A DNA stretch of 64,000 nucleotides from Hyperoplus lanceolatus (Eukaryota; Chordata; Actinopteri; Uranoscopiformes; Ammodytidae): contig CM049404.1 of the NCBI GenBank assembly GCA_026929865.2, positions 25,946,001 to 26,010,000 on the forward strand, read 5' to 3'. Made by a program: the position numbers and the translations under genes. Positions 27,953-62,303 of this stretch are shown one piece after another. Below the pieces are notes generated by a model, which saw nothing but the letters and a program-made list of their open reading frames with translations, did no database searches and was not told where the DNA came from. Within the stretch, counting starts at the first letter, position 1. Every line of letters starts with the position of its first letter.

Positions 27953-28024
27953 TTCCCTGACCGGGAATCGAACCCGGGCCGCGGCGGTGAGAGCGCCGAA
28001 TCCTAACCACTAGACCACCAGGGA
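27953..28024 (-). tRNA. tRNA-Glu (anticodon CTC)
   Basis: The 72-nt sequence on the minus strand begins TCCCTGGTGGTCTAGTGGTT and folds as a full cloverleaf, with acceptor stem TCCCTGG paired to TCAGGGA. The A box is intact (TGGTCTAGTGG) and so is the B box (GGTTCGATTCC). The anticodon loop reads GCTCTCA, giving CTC for glutamate GAG codons. It matches the vertebrate tRNA-Glu sequence as I remember it, base for base. A TTTT Pol III terminator follows within 15 nt (27945-27942). No other tRNA is visible nearby, and there is no SINE tail, so it is a true gene. Confidence 0.96.
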
Positions 28025-28499
28025 GAGCTGCATAGCAATTCAGTTTTCACATTGATTTGAAATTACAACCACTACCATTGTGTCTTGCCTGCAGTAGGTT
28101 ACGGAAGAGTTGACTGATGAACAATGACAGTGAAACAATACAATGACAATGAAAACACGAAAATAAAACCAATACAACGGTTATCGGGGGTCAGCCTTCT
28201 TAAAACATAGGCTAATGTCCCTGATTTGAATGTCACTTCAGATAAAAACGCGTTTGCTTTTCATCAGTTTGCAGCTAACAGTTGCTACCCAATGGGGAGG
28301 CGTGCTTGTGTTGTCCATCAGCAGGTTGAATTAATCCTCTCCTAAGCAAAGTAAGCCTCCTCGTGTCTGGTGCGTGTCTGATGCGTGGACGTATCATGGG
28401 CTGATGTCAACTGGTCCCAACCAAACGGGAACAACAGCACGTTCTTGTCCCTTGTGCTGCCACAGTCTCCGCCCCGTGCCGATGGCCCAGACCAGACCC

Positions 28500-28507
28500 T
28501 ATAAATA
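28500..28507 (+). promoter_or_regulatory. TATA box of ppdpf-like gene
   Basis: TATAAATA in a GC-rich setting, about 30 nt before a plausible start near 28530. A first untranslated exon could end at the donor GTAGGC (28677), since the ATG exon at 29.7 kb has its own splice acceptor. Confidence 0.65.
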
Positions 28508-29358
28508 CCCGCTCCTCAGTCCGCAAGGTCAGTGCCAGCAGCAGTGTATCGATCACCAGGTCTACACAGAGAGATAATCCACATATGGGCTATTTGTGAC
28601 AACCAGCACTTCTTCTACTTCAAGCCATCCGCACCTTACAACCGCAACCGGAGCCAACAGCAGCATCCTAATCTGGTAGGCCTTCAAAATAATGAAAGTT
28701 AATGTTTTATAGCATTGGAAGTTATATCAAAGTTGCATGTTTAGGCCTTAACAAAAATGACCTTACATATGCTACTAAAGTCAGTTAAGCTTTCACATTT
28801 TAACTATTAAAAATATACAGGTTTTGAGTGTGCTGGAATGCTTTTTCACTGCTTAGGCCTACCTTCAATAGCCTAGGTCAATTAAAAAGAAACAACATGT
28901 TTGTTATGGGCCTACTCTGCAAGCCCACATCATTTGTTTACAAGCACATAATAAATACAAATTTCCTTTTTTTACCCTCTGGTCATTGTGTTATTAGTTT
29001 GGCTGCTGCTTTCTGCTGCTTGAAATCTCCAAAGCCGCTACTCACCTGGGGTTAAGATTTACAGCACAGGCTCGAGGCTGATAACATATTCTACCTCTTG
29101 AAGAGACTGCAATACCTTACATAGACTACACACATAATACTTATTATTTTATATTTTCTAGTTTAGTTATAATTGACACATTTTTGCACTTAAACATTGG
29201 ATTGAGCCTCCAATGATTTTCATGCTGCACAGCAGTAGATTGAATGTCAACCAGCAATAGAAATATTTCCTCTATGGGGGGCATTATGCCTTACCAGTAT
29301 GTTCCATGGTTATGCTGCCAGCTATTGCACATAGATTTCCAAGTTCAGATGCACACAT

Positions 29359-29360
<2 letters not shown>

Positions 29361-29429
<69 letters not shown>
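29361..29429. repeat. CA microsatellite in ppdpf 5' intron
   Basis: About 34 perfect CA units, some 290 bp before the ATG exon. Confidence 0.97.
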
Positions 29430-29431
<2 letters not shown>

Positions 29432-29721
29432 GGTTATTTGAGTCATGGTGGAGAGCAAATTCTTAGTAACAGCTGTTTCTGCTTGATGGCACATGGACAG
29501 GATTGGAGGCATGGCTGCACGTAGCAATGGCATCTTAGTGAAATTGGGTCATGAGCAGCACGTTGTTATCTGAACGCTATCAGAGCATATGTGCATTTCT
29601 GTGCACTTGGGTTTGCTGCTGCTGCAGCACTGCACGATCTTCATACTATATTTTCCCTCTGTCTCTCCTCCAGATTTAAATTTTCCATCTTTAAGCGGCT
29701 TTCCACCTAAGGTCAGAGAAA

Positions 29722-30517
29722 ATGGCATCAATTCCATCAAGTGGCTCCCTCATCGCCACCCATGATTACTATAGAAGTGAGTCAGACGCGACCAATACGC
29801 ATTTGCATTTATATTGTATTATTTCTAGATAATTACAAAATGCCAGGTGACACTTTTGATAGTTAACCATAACTGCACCACCAGTCATTTATGTAAAAAA
29901 CAGTGTTTGTCTTTGATTAGTTTTTTCACTAAACAATCTGTCGTAATATCTTTTTTCAAGGGCGTCTCGGGTCTGCCTCCAGCAGCAGCTCCTGTGGCAG
30001 TGGTGCTGCCGAGTACACAGGAGAGGTCATTCCACACCACCCAGGTATATATATATATTTTTATATAAATAATAATAATATTAAAGTGAGGAGGTTTGAT
30101 TTTGAAATGTTGATACTCTGCACCAAAGCACGTTCCTGTCTAAAACTCACTTTGTTCTTCCCAGGACTCCCAAGGCAAGATTCTGGTAGCTGGTGGACTT
30201 CATTTTTCTTTGCCAAAACAAACCAGCCCGGCGTGCAGAACGGATCTGAAAATCCAAAGTGAGTGCCAGCCATTGTATACAAACTAATCATGCTAATGTT
30301 AATAATCTGCTGCACCGTTGGTTTGTTTTGGTTCTGTTGGGTTAAACTATGGTTCCTTTGTGTCCACAGAACATACACGGTGAACGACGGTCAGGTGACC
30401 TGCATAGCCAGAGAAATGAAAAGACGCCTTAGTGAAGCCAGTGAAACCGGAAGATTCGAAGCCTTGCCTCCTCACAAAACAAAGACAGCTCCAACAAATT
30501 CACCAAAATCCTCCTAG
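29722..30517 (+). CDS. ppdpf: Pancreatic progenitor cell differentiation and proliferation factor-like
   Basis: Four coding exons: 29722-29776, 29961-30044, 30165-30258, 30370-30517. They join in frame to 126 aa. The N-terminus IPSSGSLIATHDYYRRRLGS and the block EVIPHHPGLPRQDSG-WWTSFFF are the PPDPF (exdpf) signature. The C-terminal half (VTCIAREMKRRLSEASE) is more variable and basic. Family knowledge: in zebrafish the gene is needed for exocrine pancreas growth and acts downstream of ptf1a; no enzymatic domain is known. The start ATG matches the family N-terminus. Teleosts have two copies (a and b); I cannot say which this is. A TATA box lies 1.2 kb upstream, and AATAAA at 30778-30783 closes the mRNA. 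The coding sequence is intact. Confidence 0.92.
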
Positions 30518-30800
30518 TCTCCATTCCCTCCCCTCTCCCCTCACCCAATTCCCCCACTCCTTTTGCACATCCTGCACCATCAACTTGCCATCCCACCCAT
30601 TGACTGTAGATGGAGATGTTGATGGTGTTACCTTTAGCTAGCTAGAGTTTGCTTTCCTTTTTTTGCATTCTTATGTATAGTATATTTTTATTATGACCAA
30701 AAGTTGAAAAAAAATATATGTAAAAAGTTTTTATTCATTTTATTGTATATTTTATTGGACTTGATACTGTTAATAATAATAAAATTATTGCAATCATAAC
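30518..30800 (+). other. ppdpf 3' untranslated region with poly(A) signal
   Basis: Non-coding, pyrimidine-rich then AT-rich, with AATAAA at 30778-30783. Confidence 0.65.
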
Positions 30801-33800
30801 TTATGTCTTACATTTGAATTGCTCTTACACATCTATTATTCACCTTCTAGACTGATTCTCAAAAGAAAAATAGTCTTTACATTATTCAGGAAAACAGACA
30901 AAAAAGACATCATCTGTTTCTTCAGCCAGATGGATGCCTCTCTTCAGCAGAGCAGGGGTTTTATAACTCTGTAAGGGGAGTATAGGTGTAGCGTACTTAC
31001 CAAACAGATAATCTTTTTAGCTGTGATATGATTAGCAACGATTCGTTTGGTTGTTAAAATAGCCTCACCTGAGCTTGAATGTAGGTCAACAACAGCCTTT
31101 GGAAAAATAATGCAGGATTATATTGTTTAAATAGAACAAATACACTGAACACACTCATTTGTTGTGTCCATATAGTTTGTTATTCTACAATTGACCTGTA
31201 GCATCCTTCCTATAAAAACTACACTTGCACCTTCTGCCTTCAAATCCTACATGTGTACTGAAATTGTTTTAAAATACATTTTTGAAATGCCACAGCACAG
31301 TTGTTGAGAAGGATTCAGTTGGTTCACGTTACAAAATGCTGCATGGAAAGAGCTGTTAATACTACAGTAGCTAACCACCGTGTTGAAAGACATTTAAATC
31401 AACACACACTTCTGTAGTGGGAGCAGGTTTTCTAAAGCCAGACATCATTAGTTAAACAAATCTCTTGTGACATTCTCATAGTTTAGCAGATTTTTAAAGT
31501 TTTGGAACTTGTCAGACAGATCAATGCAGACCCTTTTTCTCTGAAAAGACTTTTCTGTGAAAGCTGTAGGGAAATCACGCCAGCAAACTAAATATAGAGT
31601 GGATCAAAGTCTGGTTAGAGTCCATTCCTGTTGTTAGGTAAACTTCTTGTTTAAACAGGAAGGTCAAACAGTACCAGTGTTGAATGTGGAGAATTTGGAG
31701 CAACATACTAGGACAAACATTTCTGGCATTGAAGGGACGTCAGACTCAGACATGAATCATCTTTTAACTCCATAGCCAGTCAGACCACTGCCTGATCTGT
31801 CCTGCCCGCCCTCCAAAGCTGTTCTATTCCTGGGGCCGTGTAAGAGAGGCACTTGGGTCTAAACATGTCCTGTGATCTCAGCAGTGTCCTTCACTGACTC
31901 GGGAGTCTCCCATCGTGTGGGGCTTTTTTTTATGAATATTCTGAAGGTACTCTGGGTTACTCTGCACAAAGTTTAAATAACAAGGTGAAGGAAGGATGAA
32001 TCCCCTACATGTTTGCATCAAAACAACACTAGAAAAAGCTTTAGTTTAAATGCTAGATGCTGCAGAATCCTATGAAAAGAATCAGGGTGTCTTTGGCTAT
32101 CTAATGAAAAACACATAGGCCTATCTCTATCTCAAAATTGGGTCATTTTGCATTTTGTCACCCTCTTAAAATAATGGCCTAAGTATATTTTTTGGTCAAA
32201 ATTATTTTTTTTGCTTAAATCATCTCCTTGTGACGCTGGCCACCTCTGGTAAAATGGCCTAAATCCTCAGTTGAACAGATCATGTGATTTTACTAGGCCA
32301 TTATACGATATTACCAGAATGTCAAGAGTTGTTTTATTTTGCCTAAGTCAAAATGTACAGTTCCTTTTTTATCAAGGACATTTCACAAGTGTGTAAAATG
32401 ACTTAAGTCACAAGTTAAACGTTAATATAAAGGGTTTATTCCTATTATGTTACATAATTGACATAAATTGTTATTACAATGTCAAGAGTCATCTTTTGAC
32501 ATAACCTGTTTGAATTAAATTATTAACGAATATCATATATTCAATCTTTGGTTAAGTTTTTTGTGTTTCATAAAAAAACTGAAAAAATTACTAAGGCCAT
32601 TATTTTAAGAGGGTGACGATTTTAATGTTTTTGATTAATTAAAGGATTAAATGTGTCATGAGGGGCTGAGAAATGTTCCTAATTCTTAAGCTAAATAAGA
32701 TATAAAGACCTCCTTGTCTTAGCCGTAAAATGCGTCATAACAAAGCGAAAAAAAAACATCTGGAGATTCTAGGCACACAGTACGTGGTTCTCACATGACA
32801 GCGACGCTACAAATATATGATGACCTTATAGAATATGATGCATTGCTGTGTATAGATTAATGACCCAACAGTATATAGAGCAGTTAAATCAACTCAACCT
32901 TAAACATCTACAGCAAGATAATGCAACATACACATTAATGCAGCAAGAAGATTATTTCAGAAAAACCAGACATAATAGAAAAACAATGACAATGATCATG
33001 AGGACTTTTTCTTATGATAGGCCTACTTAAAGCCAATGTTTTTATATTTCTAGATACTATAACTTCAGTAAGGTTTTAAGTGCATTACTTTTACCTGCAG
33101 TGAAGTATTTTCACAGTGAGGTATTATTGTTTTTTTATTCTTCAATTGACCTGTAGCATGCATCCTTCATATAAAAACTATGCCACAGCACAGTTGTTGA
33201 GACAATATTGTTGGCAGAAACGTTGAGAAGTTTGGTATATTTGTGATTTCAGATTTGCTTCCACAATCTTTAATATTTCATGGTATTAATAATGTAAAAG
33301 CGTTCTGAGTGTATAACCAGTCTTTTAAAGGATTACAAATAATGGAAAGAGCCTCTACGACGTACAACAGGGAAAGGTTTTCACATGCTTTAACTCTTAT
33401 GACTACTTGTGAAACTTGATTTCAGTGCTGGGATCGATTTATCTGACCTCAGGGACACTAGTGCCTAGGACCATTATTATTTGCTATTTAAAAAAAATAT
33501 GCATCAATTAGACAACACATAGGCTAATGTTGTATGTATGCTGATGATTCTGCAGCATACATGGATAAATAAACTATTAGCCGAAATGTATAGCTACTAT
33601 TCTGAAACAAATCAAAAAATATGTTGCTGGGTCAACACATACACTCAAGGCTATAGGGAAACTCTTTTACACGTGAAAGTCTTTCCACAGGTGTTGGGCG
33701 TATGTTACTGAATATGTGGAACAATGTGGGGCAGAATATAAAGTTACATTGAATCATATTTCTCTGTGACGCTCAACGCAACTCATTTCTCCAGTCAGGG

Positions 33801-35216
33801 TCTTTTTATAAACCTGTTCCACTGTTACCGGGTGCACACAGGGCGTTCGTGCACATCAATTGGCCCAAAGACAAGAGGGGAATCTGGGGCAAAGGTGCTG
33901 CCCATGACTTAGCACTGCCAAAGCATCCCACAAAACATTTTCCAGTTCATTCTGCACTGATAAGGAGAGCAAAGATACATCTAGTTCTCTGTGTTTTTCC
34001 CGGTTGAATTGGTTGCAACATTGTATATTTGTTTGTCTTTTCAGATAAAGGTGTTCAGACTGTCTGCTGTGCCGCGGAAATAATCCAGTCCTCGCGTGGC
34101 CCTGAGGGACTTTTCAGTGTCCCACTATGTTTACCTCTGCAGGCCACAAGTGTTTATTTGTGCTTATTGGGTGGATCAAGTTTGGGGTTTTTCCTTTTAA
34201 GAAATTCCCTGATTTCAAATCTGATCTGAAAGTTGACACGTACGTATATTTCCTGTTTAAGTGCTGCTCTGACTTGAGTTAATGTTACAACTATCAAACA
34301 TTTGTGTCATTTATAAACTGGACAACACAAGTGGACACTGGAAGCGATGAATAATCTTGTTAAACAACAATTGCATCTAAGTACTTGTGTAAATCACCTT
34401 TACACAAGTACTCTATTTCAAAAGTTCAAATTTGAAGCACTTCTACTTGAGTTTTTCCATTTCATGCTACTCTACAATTACACATCAGAGGGAAATATTG
34501 TACTTTTCACTCCTCGAGATCTATTTCACAGCTTTACCCCTAGTTTCATTACAAATAATGTTTGCATGCCGTAACATCCTGCAGTAACATTTTCAATGCT
34601 TAACTTGTAACTGTATTATTACAGTTTAGTTGTACTACTTTTAAGTAAGAGCCCTAAATTCTCGACAACAATCATTGTTATTGTGTCTGTTAGAAAAATC
34701 TGTAGAAATGTGTCAACAAAACACAAAAACAAGGTCATGTTTTGTTGTGTTATGTTATGTTTTCACCATGGGGAAATACTAACTTAGCCCAGACAGAACA
34801 TGGCATCACATTTCACACGAGAGCCTGTTTGTGTAGCCAGATGTAAATCTTCCCAGATCCCCACGAGTTGAGCCAAAACATTTGATGACGTCACTTCTCC
34901 ATTTCCAGTCTGAAATCATAAAAGTGAAATGAGGCCACACTAGACTAAATAATATCGGAAATCATACATCAGAACTTCAAGTCCTGACCTAACCCCTACC
35001 CCATGGGGTACCCTGTTAAGTACAAACTATGTTGTGAACACAACTGCTATGTACTCAAGCAACATTTCTTTAGCACAGATTCTTTTGATTTGATAGATAG
35101 CAACAATTTCAATATATGACCACAACACCTTTATACCCCTATAGCACTAATCTGTAACTCTTTTACCTCCTGTCAGTTTTGGGATCCTATTATATAAGAG
35201 TTAATAACTAATCATT

Positions 35217-35248
<32 letters not shown>

Positions 35249-36424
35249 TGTGATTTAATATCTTTGTAATCGACTTATGTTTATTAAATGCATGCTTTTT
35301 ATGTATAATTGTGTTGGTTTTAAACACACAACCACAGAGCATGGGATGGGACACACTAAAATAACTGCAAATTATGTAAGTTTTCTGAGAAATAGTGGAG
35401 CCATGTTTGTTTTTGCTGTCATGGGGTCGGTCCGCTTCAGTCCAGATTAAAGTACATGGTTGGTTTTCAGACTATGAATCTTTTGGTGAACAACGTACTT
35501 TTCCTAGAACTATAGCTGCCATCACAAGTCTTTATGATGACAACTGTGAGTTTGAGGAAAAGTGGAAGGAAATATGTGCACCTTCACCTACATCGACGAG
35601 GAGTGAGGTGCTTTCTAGTTTTTAGCACTTTATTCTTACAAGGAGAGTATTGTAATGGCTTAATTTACTGTTATTCAATACATTAACTCAACAATTTAAA
35701 GGTGCACTATGTAACTTTGGGTGTGTCAGAGAAGTGAACATTTTCCAAGGTATATTCTCATAACTGAATAAACAAACTTTCCTCAAAGGAAAATGAGATC
35801 CCTGGAACACTGTTTGAAGTTCGAAAGCTCCCCGAAAAGTTATGGTTTCAATGTTGTTGTTTACAGCAGCAGGGCCCATAGTTTGGTTTACACACATATT
35901 CTAGTCTTACGTTTGGTTCCTGGTTCCTCAAAATATATTTATTTATATTTATGATGATAGAGTAATTCAATACGATCTTTTATATGAACCCTGTGGTATG
36001 TGGTTCGTTATGTAACCTCTTGAGGGAGCGAAATAGGTACCAATGTTCTATATAGGAATTTTTAATTTAGGAACAAATAAAGGGTTCCTCCATATGAAAA
36101 TAGTTAAATGGTTCTATATCCAGCCTTTTGAGGACACACATATAAACCAAGCTATAATATTTCATTATATAATTGATTTGATAGGACTTATAGGTGCTTA
36201 TTCTTTGTATGTATGTCTACAGTCTGTGACCTCTGCACCTGCATTCTACCTGTTCATATACGTCTCCCAGCTTTCTGTATCTCTGCTGCCCTCTGGTGGA
36301 CAAAGGACATCACTGCTTTAAAACCAAGAAATATGTTCTGTGTGTTTTCTCGTAGATGTGAGTCTTAGATGTTTGAAGAAATAAAAGGAGAAAAAAAGTA
36401 ACCACAAGGGAGGGCTCAGTTAGA
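30801..36424. other. Gene-poor spacer between ppdpf and nol4l
   Basis: No coding exon recognised on either strand. Contents: a short duplicated segment (31180-31309 and 33137-33202), a MITE-like element (32157-32617), an A run (35217-35243) and a fragment starting AAAGGTGCACTATGTAACTT at 35698 that resembles the end of a dispersed fish repeat. Confidence 0.5.
32157..32617. mobile_element. MITE-like element with 27-bp inverted ends
   Basis: The left end starts GTCACCCTCTTAAAATAATG and the right end is its reverse complement, agreeing over about 27 bp with one difference. The 461-bp interior is AT-rich and non-coding, with further GGCCTAA motifs. I see no convincing target duplication, so the superfamily is open. 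Confidence 0.65.
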
Positions 36425-39312
36425 TAGCTCATCGCACTATTTTATTCAATTACTGACATCTCAAGAGAAGAGGAGAGCCTTGAAACTCTGCTGTTGGTAA
36501 ACCACAGTTCTGTTTTTTTTTGTTGTTTTTTTTTCGTAGCGTTGATGCAACACTGAAAAAGCGCTATTTTCCAAACAAACACAGGTCCCTCGTTTAGTGA
36601 TATGTAAGAGAATCTCACCTGGACAGTTTTGCATGAAACATACAAATGAAACAGGTTCAACCTTTTCTTTTGTCTTTTTGTAGCTTCACATATAATAATA
36701 AATATCCATACCTATAAACACTCCAAATAAAAATCAAAATATTAAGTCACAGGTACTGGAAAAAGCTCCACTTTTAAATCACAATGTTAAATGTACAAAA
36801 CGATAGACTTCTCATATAAATGTTAATGGTTTTCCATAGAGAATTAACTCTCTCATTTCAGAAGAAATCAGTGGATAAAAACTAAAGTTGGAGATTCAGT
36901 ATTTCCTGAGGTTTATGGTTTCCCCTTCAAAAGGCCAGGAGAGGGGAATGGCTTTCGTGTTACCGAGGAGATATTACAACAGGTCAAAGTGTACCTTTCA
37001 TAGTACCAGTCGGGTTAAGGTCAAGGAGTTTTCCCTGACATTACAGCTGGGAAATTAAAATATTCTGAGCACTTAATGTAGCACAATAAATGTACCTACG
37101 CCACACCGATCTCCATTCAGGCCACAATAATATTCTAAAACAGTTGATTAAAGTTGTGTTGATCCGTAAGAAATCTTTGCTGGTCCACTTTGAGAAGTTG
37201 TGAAGCTCCCTTTTTTTCCTTTTTTTTTACCTTTTAAAAATGCTTGAAGCCACAACAACACCAAGCCGATCACAGCCAGTTGCAACGGCAAACTGTGACC
37301 ATATGAAGTCACACAGAGGTCACATCTGCACTTGATGCAATGAAACAACACACAGAAAAATATCAGGGCAAATGTACACAGATTGGGGAGTTATAGGTGA
37401 GGAGGAAAACAAAATTAGCCCGAATAAAACGCAAAACAAAAACTAAAAGTATTCTGAGAAACTGTACATGTAAACATCACACTTTCACTGAGTCCAAAAC
37501 CAGAAGGGATAAAATACAAAGCTTCACACGGGTTTACAGTACAACCCCCTGCACAGAGCTACAGCCTTGTATCAGTGCAGGAGAGGCAACAATTGAAATA
37601 ATATAAATAACAATAGAAGTAATACAGACCACAACAAAAATGATAAGTTAAAACAGGCAAAGGTTAAAACCACTTTTGATTTTTTTTTAACAGTGCTGTA
37701 CCCACAGAAAAAATAACGGTTTAAAACATCTTGTATCACTCTTTGTACAGCTATACAGTACATTTATCTGACCACGTTAGCAATCCACAAGCTACCAGGG
37801 CATTTTTAATCAACACTAATAGATTACATTGTCCAGTCAATACAAAGAGAAAATTCCATTGGGCATTTTAAGTTAAAAAACAAAACGAAAAAACAACAAC
37901 TTGACAACACGTGGTTGTCGTTGATCACAGTTACTCCAGCAAACAGCTAAAATGTTGCGCAGCGTCGATTTAAGACAGTTTACAAATCTGCAAGCTCAAA
38001 GTTTGGTTGTGAAAATGGGACGCGATCTACATGGCATCACTGAGTTAGACATGAAGAGGATATGCTATGGCTGAAGGTTGGAGGAGACCAGGAAGACCTG
38101 TGTGAGGACTCAGGCCCCAGGAACATCTACCAGCACATCTCTTTGAGTCCAGAGGGGTGTTTCACGAAGCAGGATTACCAGTTAAAACGGGATTATTTAA
38201 GTATGTCATGAAATGCTGTTACATAAAGAAGGTTTAATTAAGTTAGACTATGGAAACTCACACTTCACGTATTGACACGGGTTGCACTTCTTTGCATACT
38301 TAATATCTGAGCTCACATCTGTTGTTATTCTAAAATATCAGACCATATCATATCAATATTACATCTGCTATTAAACGAGCTACAACTACTTTAAATACCT
38401 TCAGTCTGGCTAACTGCCACTTCTTGCAGATGTAGTAGATGGATTTCAGCATTCCTTTTTTTTTATTGACATTTAAAGAGAGAATACATGAGGCTACATC
38501 CATGCTTTAAACACTTGTATGCCATATGGAGGCTACATACTTGCATAAACCAAGTAACATCATCTAACTGATAACAGCAATAACTGCAATTTTCTTAAAG
38601 CCAGGCTTTTCTTCTCTGTTATGAAACACCCCTCAGATTGGTTTATACTTTTTTTCAGACATCAATAAAGCAGATTTAGAGCGGCTCATCAAACTGTCTT
38701 TTGTTACAATCAGTTCTCTATAAGTTTTGAACTGAAGCTGATTTTCCAAACGAGGTAAAGACACCTTCAATTCACTGTGTTATGTCACCTTAATCCTGAG
38801 CTATAAAGTGCTTCCAAACTTGCAATAGATAATGGAATTTTAATGTAAATGTAATGCAGCCCAATCATGTCATGGTAATGAAATGAGCAATGGGTCATTT
38901 AGACTAGAGGCCTGGTGGTGATGAGAAGTTTATGAATGGCGCAGAAGTAGATGCATTCATGATAATAAAAAAAGATTTGTGATAAATACAGAAATATATC
39001 TCTCCAAACTTTGACTCATCAATAAGGTGTGAGCCACTATTTTAGTTGCTGCGTGAAGAGTCATTGTCTATGTTAGGAATGTTTTCAGCCTTTAACTTAA
39101 ATTTCACAGATTGATGTTGTACAAACCAGCTCACTCCACTTTTACACAAACAGAAAGATCAACATACTGTAAACACGGCGGCACTTACATCAACCAAACA
39201 TAAGAAACACACAACACATACGCGATTGTTTTTGTGCTGAGTGACTATTAAAAGTGTCTGTTGTGAGACTGTGCTCTAGATCTGCTTTGAAAACTTTTGT
39301 GTGTCCTCAGAC

Positions 39313-39354
<42 letters not shown>

Positions 39355-41021
39355 ATAACAGAAAGTTGGGAGAGTAAACTGTGATGCGATTACATGTTTT
39401 TCAAAGATTGTCTCTTGCTTCTTTTCAAACAGTGTGTTTTCAGACATGACGAGTGGAGATGTGAGAAAGAGAGTTTTACACAGCTGAGGTCCGAGGGGGG
39501 ACAGTACAGACGGACTGAGTTTCTTTTGTCTGAGCAGCCCACACACACACTTACACATACACACACACTTGCACACACACACTGCATCCAGTGAAGCCAT
39601 ATAGATGGTGGTGTGATACTGATCTACTCATTTGACTGTCAGTAATGTATACATGGGAATGCTCAAATGTGCCAGTTTTAACCTAAAAAAAATCTTAAAG
39701 AACAATTCCTTCACGAAAACGACCCCAAATATCACTTAGAAGAGTAAAAAGAAGAAAAAAGGACGTGCAACATTAAATCTTAATTTTCTGCCAGGTCCGA
39801 TTTCATTTTATCACGACGGTTGACTGATCCCACTACATGAAAAGTGCCTCAGTTATGAGATTAGAAATCAAGATCAGTATTCACAACAAACAACATTGAA
39901 ATTGGCTACAATGCTGCGTGGGATATCGTTTCTTTTTACAACTTGACAGTAACATCAGGAGGAGATTGTGGTAAAGTACACTCCTTTTTGCCTAAAAACG
40001 CTTCAGCTAGTCTGAAAAATCATTTCAGTGAGCACTACATTGCTGATTATCTTCGATATTGCACCTTTTTCCACTTAACTCTAAACAATATATTCTCCTT
40101 TGTTCCCTGACAGGTGTCTGCACCCTCAATTTGCATACCCATGCTTCCCAAAAAGCCTCCTTTCTTCTTTAAGTAATGAGAAACTGTCTGTGATAGAACT
40201 ATTCATAAGAGAATGACTTAAAATAAAGTCACGTTGGGTCATGAGTCTGTGTCTCTTTGTCACCACATATCAGAGAATCTTGAAATCGTGCCAACAGAGC
40301 AGGGCCGAGGTATAGTTTGTTTTGACCGCCAGACTTGATCTGTTGGTCAAAATGTCCAGGCGAAAATGTTCAAAAACCATCCAGTTTTTCTTTTACTTTT
40401 TCAAAGTCAGTAGCAGTGTAACGTTGACAGGTCAGTGTATTTAGCAGAGATTTAACTATGGGCTTTCAGAAACCAGCGCTCCAGATTTTCAATGAAAACT
40501 GTTATCGTTTAGAAATGACTCGATTCAGACGCCCCAATCAAATCATGCCACTGCACAGCTTATTTTACATTTATGTAAAGATAGAAACAAGGTAATGACA
40601 CTTAATCACTGCTATTTAAACCATTAATTTATCTGCACAAATTAGCCAATGTGGCATAAAGGTCAAAGCTAATTCAAAGTTAACACCTCTGGTACTCCCC
40701 TGCGTAGCGATGCAGATAATTTTTTCACATAGCTCATCGCTTCCTGAGACAAATGGTGGTCAAAGTGGTATAAGAATGAACTGAATGGGATGAATGGCTA
40801 CAGATAACAGGGCACTAAGGTCAAAGTGAACCAAATGCATAAATAAACATTTTCTCAGTCTGTGATGTGGCCCGTTCAAATACATAAACATGTGGGAACA
40901 AGTGAAGGCTTCCATACCTGCATGACCCACTGTGCACTGCAGTATCACTTGTGTATTTTTTGTGTCTTTGTGTGCGGCCTTTGAGCGGCGGAAATGAACA
41001 GGCCTGGTCTAGTTGGGGGAT
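36425..41021 (-). other. nol4l 3' untranslated region (candidate, about 4.6 kb)
   Basis: Downstream of the nol4l stop on the minus strand there is no other gene. A minus-strand AATAAA lies at 36446-36441. Mammalian NOL4 and NOL4L mRNAs have long 3' UTRs, so this extent is plausible but inferred. It holds a small transposon (38153-38633) and two CA/TG tracts (39314-39352, 39539-39585). Nearer poly(A) signals may be used. Confidence 0.4.
38153..38633. mobile_element. Small inverted-repeat transposon (MITE-like)
   Basis: Ends AGGGGTGTTTCACGAAG and, reverse complemented, AGGGGTGTTTCATAAC share 12 bp. CAG follows outside on the right (38634-38636) and precedes on the left (38150-38152), a 3-bp duplication. 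A 3-bp duplication would fit PIF/Harbinger-type elements, but the assignment is tentative. Non-coding interior of 481 bp. Confidence 0.6.
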
Positions 41022-62252
<21,231 letters not shown>

Positions 62253-62261
62253 CGTTCCCTC

Positions 62262-62303
62262 TGTCCCTCTCTCTCTCTCTCTCTCTCTCGCTCTCTCTCT
62301 CTG
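62262..62303. repeat. (CT)n tract at nol4l 5' UTR
   Basis: About 20 CT units with one CG interruption, starting 10 bp from the ATG. On the transcribed strand it is (GA)n immediately before the start codon, so it probably lies in the 5' UTR or core promoter. Confidence 0.9.
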
